A stretch of 54,769 nucleotides of DNA from Methanobacteriota archaeon (GTDB lineage: Archaea; Thermoplasmatota; Poseidoniia; Poseidoniales; Poseidoniaceae), in assembly GCA_009937025.1 (NCBI GenBank), contig JAACDG010000070.1:1-54769 (forward strand), in the 5' to 3' direction. Position numbers and translations under genes: made by a program. The notes under the pieces were generated by a model. It saw only the letters and a program-made list of their open reading frames with translations. It was not told where the DNA came from and searched no databases. This document shows positions 54,518 to 54,769 of this stretch, piece after piece; position 1 is the stretch's first letter; each line of letters opens with the position of its first letter.

Positions 54518-54769
54518 GATGCCATGAATTGAAGCAAGACCAACGTGCTGCAGCAACAGAATTGGGGTACATTTTTACTTTCCTTCTTGGGGTGCTGCTT
54601 CTCACAATGTTCAGTCTGTGGGCGTATGAAATTGAAACTGCAACACGTGAACGTTGGAATGAAAATGCAATTCAATCGAACATGGATGACCTCGCTGCTG
54701 CCGTGGAAAGAGCTGATGAAGCAAGTCGAATGGGTTCAGTTGATTATGCCGAAAAAGTAGTTTGGCGAC
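54514..54769 (+). CDS. Pilin-like protein, third of three, cut by window end
   Basis: An ATG overlapping the previous stop (ATGA) opens a frame that runs off the window. It starts MRCHELKQDQRAAATELGY and continues with a hydrophobic helix (IFTFLLGVLLLTMFSLWAY), a class III leader and stalk like those of the two genes upstream. An acidic helix then begins. Only 85 codons are visible. Coupling to its neighbours makes it a third subunit of one filament. Confidence 0.75.
   Translation, partial: MRCHELKQDQRAAATELGYIFTFLLGVLLLTMFSLWAYEIETATRERWNENAIQSNMDDLAAAVERADEASRMGSVDYAEKVVWR

Overview
The window looks like a compact genome segment of a marine Thermoplasmatota archaeon, most plausibly Marine Group II (Poseidoniales). 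This is an inference from gene content; no rRNA gene or tRNA was recognised. The archaeal assignment rests on an RNase P Rpr2/Rpp21 subunit, archaeal S15, archaeal-type PheRS beta and GluRS, archaeal type II GAPDH, archaeosine synthase ArcS, a COG1325 RNA-binding protein, an archaeal neighbour pair rps15 plus RecJ-like protein, and class III (prepilin-type) signal peptides. The marine Thermoplasmatota guess comes from very large secreted proteins with tandem Asp-rich calcium loops and from a recurring cytoplasmic C-terminal motif, GLPxGWTxxQWxx(Y/F)G. A bacterial-type adenylate kinase and a DnaJ co-chaperone fit a mesophilic lineage with bacterial gene inflow.

Layout. 1-336 holds the 5' part of a probable structured RNA on the minus strand and an AT-rich spacer. 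337-9837 (all minus) reads, in transcription order, as a giant subtilisin-like protease, adenylate kinase, RNase P subunit, CRM-domain RNA-binding protein, NhaD-type antiporter and a zinc-ribbon/TPR protein. 9896-20296 holds GAPDH (minus) and then a mostly plus-strand run: a GXGXG glutamate-synthase-like protein, pheT, a large secreted membrane protein, rnhB, gltX and a CBS protein. 20297-26140 (minus) carries arcS, rps15, a degenerate RecJ-like protein, a small helical protein and a zinc-ribbon membrane protein. 26225-35535 mixes lineage-specific surface proteins (including a thrombospondin type 3 repeat protein) with dnaJ, a zinc-ribbon membrane protein and a family 2 glycosyltransferase. 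35610-37609 holds a COG1325 protein, a pyroglutamyl-peptidase/Nudix fusion and a small membrane protein. 37606-50124 is one long minus-strand block of two giant exported proteins, a small cytoplasmic protein and a lipoprotein metalloprotease. 50358-54769 carries a metallo-beta-lactamase-fold hydrolase and three overlapping pilin-like genes, the last cut by the window end.

The genes fall into two groups. One is housekeeping: tRNA charging and modification, RNase P, ribosome, RNase HII, GAPDH. The other is an expanded cell-surface apparatus: proteases, giant calcium-binding adhesin-like proteins, membrane-anchored ectodomain proteins, pilins and a glycosyltransferase. Genes are tightly packed. 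Many start within or next to the stop of the gene before (ATGA or GTGA overlaps), and several convergent pairs touch or overlap at their stops. Three of the giant surface proteins end in the same short cytoplasmic motif after a membrane segment and a Pro-rich linker. That shared tail, and the 12.5-kb operon at 37606-50124, are the best candidates for an undescribed system.
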